A stretch of DNA of 24,306 nt. It comes from a virus. The DNA lies in the IMG/VR virus record IMGVR_UViG_3300025128_000324, positions 1 to 24,306 of that record; one strand, given 5' to 3'. The notes beneath the pieces were generated by a model. That model saw only the letters and a list, made by a program, of their open reading frames with translations. It was not told the DNA's origin and ran no database searches. This document shows, piece after piece, positions 21,692 through 24,306 of this stretch (its first letter is position 1; each line of letters begins with the position of its first letter). Both the position numbers and the translations under genes were made by a program.

Positions 21692-21919
21692 ATGAAGTAT
21701 TACGTTTCTAAATTAGTCGATGGCAAACCATCTCGGCTATATACCGTTTACGATAAATTAAGCGATATCGAGCACGAGGAAGGGGATCGGTTCCTAGTCT
21801 TAAAGAAACGACCCGATAAGCATTTTGCCGGTGGTGGGTGGATATCTGCCCCGGTGAGATTATCGGACGGGGAACAACTCAAACACGAGGGAGACATTGT
21901 GTTTGCGTCGATCCGGTAG
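21692..21919 (+). CDS. Hypothetical small protein, 75 aa
   Basis: The sequence MKYYVSKLVDGKPSRLYTVYDKLSDIEHEEGDRFLVLKKRPDKHFAGGGWISAPVRLSDGEQL looks like a small all-beta protein with paired strands. No family recognised. I chose ATG 21692, 14 nt after the previous stop, with only GGGGG as a possible ribosome site; a longer frame from 21623 would overlap the previous gene with unlikely sequence. Terminator copy 3 follows 19 nt after the stop. Confidence 0.6.
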   Translation: MKYYVSKLVDGKPSRLYTVYDKLSDIEHEEGDRFLVLKKRPDKHFAGGGWISAPVRLSDGEQLKHEGDIVFASIR

Positions 21920-21938
21920 AAGATCGGGAAAAACGAAG

Positions 21939-21965
21939 ACCCCGGCTAATCCCGGGGTTTTTTTT
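21939..21965 (+). terminator. Intrinsic terminator, copy 3 of 3
   Basis: ACCCCGG and CCGGGGT (21939-21945, 21952-21958) with a CTAATC loop; the closing T begins a run of eight (21958-21965). Same arm sequence as copies 1 and 2. Confidence 0.92.
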
Positions 21966-22075
21966 GGATTATCGAAAAATCCGACCGCCTGTAATGCTCT
22001 GTGAGCCGTTTTCCGGTCCCACCCCATACAATAGCACCCCCTAAAAACGACACTCCAGGCACGAGTACCCTAGTC

Positions 22076-22101
22076 GCGGCCGTGACACTTTCCACGGCCG
22101 C
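22076..22101. repeat. Perfect 9-bp inverted repeat
   Basis: GCGGCCGTG (22076-22084) and CACGGCCGC (22093-22101) are exact reverse complements with an 8-nt loop. No T-run follows. It could be an operator, RNA hairpin or part of a packaging site. Confidence 0.6.
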
Positions 22102-22256
22102 ACCTCGAAAACCCACGCCAGTATTAAAAAAGTGAAACTTGCCGGGCCAAGGCACCCGGTCCACCCACCAAAAATTTTTGGGATCGGTCCGAGATCCCCG
22201 GGTATTGAACCGCGAACCGAAAACCGCGCTCCCTGGCACCAGATCCGCGATCCAAG

Positions 22257-22309
22257 AAACGTGCGTCCTGGTCAAAATGACTTCCACGGACGTGAAAAAA
22301 TGACTTCCA
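22257..22309. repeat. Condensed copy of the methyltransferase 3' region
   Basis: AAACGTGCGTCC (22257-22268), TCCTGGTCAAA (22266-22276) and TGACTTCCA (22278-22286) occur in the same order as at 20955-20966, 20999-21009 and 21038-21046. Between them the methyltransferase stop region and the terminator stem are missing. AAAATGACTTCCA is repeated again at 22297-22309. Confidence 0.6.
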
Positions 22310-22397
22310 ACGATGGCCCCCGGGACAAAGTGATATCACCACGGGGCAAGGCCCCCGGTCCGGGTCCCCCGGCCAATTGAGGCTATCCGGACGGCCC

Positions 22398-22418
22398 CGG
22401 CTCGAGATCCGCGAGCCG
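22398..22418. repeat. Perfect 7-bp inverted repeat
   Basis: CGGCTCG and CGAGCCG flank the loop AGATCCG. It is the longest of the stems in the GC-rich part before terL. No T-run follows. Confidence 0.55.
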
Positions 22419-22500
22419 CGATCAGCGCAGGATGGCCCGGCCCGGCGCACCTGTACCGGTGCAACTTTTCCGCAAACAATTACCAAAAAAATAAGAATGG

Positions 22501-22529
22501 CTTTCACTGGCAAAAAAACCTGCTATTCT
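22501..22529 (+). promoter_or_regulatory. Candidate terL promoter with extended -10
   Basis: TATTCT (22524-22529) is preceded by TGC, the extended -10 form. CTTTCA (22501-22506, 17-nt spacer) is a weak -35. It would give a leader of about 20 nt before ATG 22558 and separates late-gene transcription from the unit ended by terminator copy 3. Confidence 0.45.
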
Positions 22530-22557
22530 GCCCCGAGATCCGTGGTCTGGGACCCCT

Positions 22558-24036
22558 ATGAATCTAGCCTTGGACACTGCCGAAGATACCCAAAAACTCC
22601 GCTTAGAACTGCGTCTAAAGCAGTTGGAGAAGGTTGAAGCTTGTCACCAAGAATTTTTACCATTTGTGCGAAGTATGTGGCCTGGGTTCATTGCAGGCCG
22701 TCACCACCACATCATTGCCGAGAAGCTTGAAGAGATTGCACAGGGCAAGTTGAAGCGTCTGATCATCAACATGCCGCCGCGACACACGAAATCTGAGTTT
22801 GCGTCGTTTTTGTTTCCTGCATGGATGATTGGCCGTAAGCCGGATATGAAGATCATTCAAGCAACGCACACGACCGAGTTGGCTGTGAACTTTGGTCGTA
22901 AGGTCAAAAACCTTTTGGAGACGGAGGAGTATCAGGAAATCTTTGAAAGTACGCAGTTGTCACAGGACAGTAAGGCATCTGGTCGGTGGGACACGAAGTC
23001 TGGTGGTATGTATTACGCCGTGGGCGTTGGTTCGAACTTAGCGGGACGTGGTGGTGATCTGATTATCATTGACGATCCGCACTCGGAGCAGACTGCGATG
23101 TCCGCGAGTGGGTTTGAAAATGCTTGGGAATGGTACACCGCTGGTCCTCGTCAGCGTTTACAGCCTGGTGGCGCGATAGTTCTGGTACAAACCCGGTGGT
23201 CCGAGAAGGACATGACGGGTAATTTGATCCGTCAAATGGCTAGGGACCCCCACGCAGATCAGTGGGAGGTTGTTGAACTGCCTGCCATATTACCGAGTGG
23301 CGAACCCACGTGGCCCGAGTTCTGGAAACGGGAGGAGTTGGAGAGTGTAAAAGCTTCTATACCCCCGTATCAGTGGAATGCTCAGTATCAGCAAGCTCCA
23401 ACCTCTGAAAGTCTGGCGATTTTAAAACGCGAGTGGTGGAAGATCTGGGAAGGGGCGAATGTCCCGAATCTTCAGTATGTAATACAGAGTTACGATACGG
23501 CGTTCTCGAAACGCGAAACAGCGGACTATAGTGCGATTACGACGTGGGGTGTGTTTTACCCGGAGGAGGCTGGTGGACCGGCGGCTTTGATATTATTGGA
23601 TGCGAAAAAGGGTCGGTGGGACTTTCCAGAGTTGAAACAGATAGCGTTAGAGGAGTATAAGTATTGGGAGCCGGAGACAGTTATTATTGAAGCGAAGGCT
23701 ACAGGGACCCCTTTGACTCACGAGTTGAGACAGATTGGTGTACCTGTTGTAAACTTTACGCCGAGCCGAGGTACGGATAAACTGTCGAGAGCACATGCTG
23801 TATCTCCGATGTTTGAAGCAGGCATGATTTACGCTCCTGATGAATCTTGGGCACATGAGGTTATTGAGGAATGCGCTGCGTTTCCGAATGGGACGCACGA
23901 CGACTTAGTGGATAGTACCACTCAGGCGTTGATGAGGTATCGACAGGGAAATTTTGTTAGTCTGCCTAGCGACGATACGTGGGGCGACTACGAAGGTAAA
24001 CAGATGACGATCACAGCAGAATCCTACTATGGCTGA
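22558..24036 (+). CDS. terL: Terminase large subunit (ATPase-nuclease packaging motor), 492 aa
   Basis: ATPase domain: Walker A-like PPRHTKSE (73-80), Walker B LIIIDDP (168-174) and the coupling motif LVQTRWS (209-215). RNase H-like nuclease domain: QSYDTAF with Asp313, VIIEAKATG with Glu378, and NGTHDDLVD with Asp448/Asp449. Both domains look complete, at the usual family length. It pumps DNA into the capsid and cuts the concatemer, together with the small subunit encoded at 17602. Only GGGA resembles a ribosome site. ATG 22558 was chosen since upstream in-frame sequence reads through non-coding DNA. The stop overlaps the next gene by 8 bp. Confidence 0.97.
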   Translation: MNLALDTAEDTQKLRLELRLKQLEKVEACHQEFLPFVRSMWPGFIAGRHHHIIAEKLEEIAQGKLKRLIINMPPRHTKSEFASFLFPAWMIGRKPDMKIIQATHTTELAVNFGRKVKNLLETEEYQEIFESTQLSQDSKASGRWDTKSGGMYYAVGVGSNLAGRGGDLIIIDDPHSEQTAMSASGFENAWEWYTAGPRQRLQPGGAIVLVQTRWSEKDMTGNLIRQMARDPHADQWEVVELPAILPSGEPTWPEFWKREELESVKASIPPYQWNAQYQQAPTSESLAILKREWWKIWEGANVPNLQYVIQSYDTAFSKRETADYSAITTWGVFYPEEAGGPAALILLDAKKGRWDFPELKQIALEEYKYWEPETVIIEAKATGTPLTHELRQIGVPVVNFTPSRGTDKLSRAHAVSPMFEAGMIYAPDESWAHEVIEECAAFPNGTHDDLVDSTTQALMRYRQGNFVSLPSDDTWGDYEGKQMTITAESYYG

Positions 24037-24306
24037 ACGAACTGCCGCCGAAGTGCTGGCGATGTTAGAAGACGAGCTTGCAAAACAGGATGCGGCTCGA
24101 CAGTTGTTTGAACCAGAACAACCCCCCGAACGAGAATTCGAATATGGAGCGATGCTTGGTCAGGGGGATCAGCAGGTCCCGTTTGATGTCATATCAGATC
24201 GTTTATACGACCAGAATCTTTTGGCGGGACTCATAGGGTCTGCAAAAGATGTTTTTACGGGTGAGCGGCGTGAGGTTTTGGAACCAGCTTCGGTAACATA
24301 CAAGGA
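24029..24306 (+). CDS. Unrecognised morphogenesis gene, N-terminal 92 codons only
   Basis: The frame starts at ATG 24029, overlapping the terL stop by 8 bp, and stays open to the window end. It reads MAERTAAEVLAMLEDELAKQDAARQLFEPEQP..., a helical acidic start followed by a Gln/Pro/Glu-rich stretch and FDVISDRLYDQNLLAGLIGSAKDVFTGER. The place after terL often holds the portal gene, but nothing here identifies it as one. A virion or assembly protein is the safest reading. Confidence 0.6.
   Translation, partial: MAERTAAEVLAMLEDELAKQDAARQLFEPEQPPEREFEYGAMLGQGDQQVPFDVISDRLYDQNLLAGLIGSAKDVFTGERREVLEPASVTYK

Larger units (their letters stand above)
21966..22557. other. GC-rich, hairpin-rich non-coding region before terL
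   Basis: About 590 bp between terminator copy 3 and terL hold no convincing gene: the open frames are short, Pro/Arg/Gly-rich and lack ribosome sites. From about 22140 to 22460 the DNA is strongly GC-rich with many short inverted repeats (GGGATC/GATCCC at 22180-22198, CCGGG/CCCGG at 22142-22159, CGGCTCG/CGAGCCG at 22398-22418, GCACC/GGTGC at 22447-22462), a 14-bp palindrome CCAAAAATTTTTGG (22168-22181), and repeated oligos such as AGATCCGCGA (22241 and 22405). Candidates: packaging start site, structured RNA, or recombination debris. Confidence 0.6.

Noticed and set aside
21946-22513. Minus-strand open frames over the same region (21946-22287, 22124-22513)
   Set aside because: Same composition argument; they cross a strong terminator and have no Shine-Dalgarno site or recognisable domain.
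22132-22637. Two + strand open frames (22132-22380 and 22377-22637) before terL
   Set aside because: Compositionally odd (Pro/Arg/Gly-rich), no ribosome site at either start, and they run across hairpin-rich GC-rich DNA and into terL in another frame. They look like chance frames in GC-rich sequence.
24029-24306. Portal protein after terL
   Set aside because: Position suits it, but the visible N-terminus has no portal feature; naming it would be a guess.

Overview
The window reads as part of a tailed double-stranded DNA phage genome (Caudoviricetes). Evidence: a complete large terminase with ATPase and nuclease motifs, a likely small terminase, a phage replication module (SNF2-type helicase, archaeo-eukaryotic-type primase, UvrD-type SF1 helicase, family A DNA polymerase, DUF3310 protein), very large low-complexity virion-type proteins, and tightly overlapping genes with little intergenic DNA. 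There are no rRNA, tRNA, integrase, repressor/excision or host metabolic genes. The gene content and protein style remind me of uncultured marine podovirus-like phages (HMO-2011-type replication order), with a Gram-negative, probably proteobacterial host. That placement is recollection and inference, not something I could test.

Layout. 1-5780 (+): two virion-type genes of 602 and 1322 codons, presumably the distal end of the morphogenesis block. 5777-7219 (-): a lone SNF2-like helicase, tail-to-tail with the structural block. 7322-13930 (+): six tightly coupled replication genes, followed by a small ribbon-helix-helix-like gene (13959) and a lipoprotein-like frame with no clear start (to 14472). 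14530-17257 (-): seven overlapping, mostly unrecognised genes with strong Shine-Dalgarno sites, one early-type operon. 17258-17601: a 344-bp divergent intergenic region with an AT-rich tract and a cluster of GGTTACAC/GTGTAACC repeats, the best candidate for a replication origin, terminase site or operator. 17602-19962 (+): small terminase, PD-(D/E)XK-type nuclease, coiled-coil protein, GP88-like protein, acidic protein. 20061-21919 (+): small genes and a solitary C5-methyltransferase-like gene, punctuated by three nearly identical intrinsic terminators. 21966-22557: about 590 bp of GC-rich, hairpin-rich, apparently non-coding DNA. 22558-24306 (+): large terminase and the start of the next morphogenesis gene.

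How the parts fit. The + strand block from 7322 to 13930 gives a self-contained replisome: primase, two helicases counting 5777-7219, a likely ssDNA-binding protein and a polymerase with proofreading. Transcription of the - strand operon and the + strand terminase-side block starts from the repeat-bearing region around 17.3-17.6 kb. The two converge on other units at about 14.5 kb (twin hairpins) and 5.78 kb (no terminator seen). The small and large terminase genes are 4.4 kb apart, separated by nuclease, methyltransferase and unknown genes.

Most unusual points: the repeat cluster at 17398-17505; a stretch at 22257-22309 that carries, in the same order, three oligonucleotides from the 3' end of the methyltransferase gene and its terminator; the GATC- and CCGG-rich composition of about 19.5-22.5 kb; and several transcription-unit starts where a -10-like hexamer lies only 7-8 nt before an ATG without a Shine-Dalgarno site, suggesting leaderless messages.
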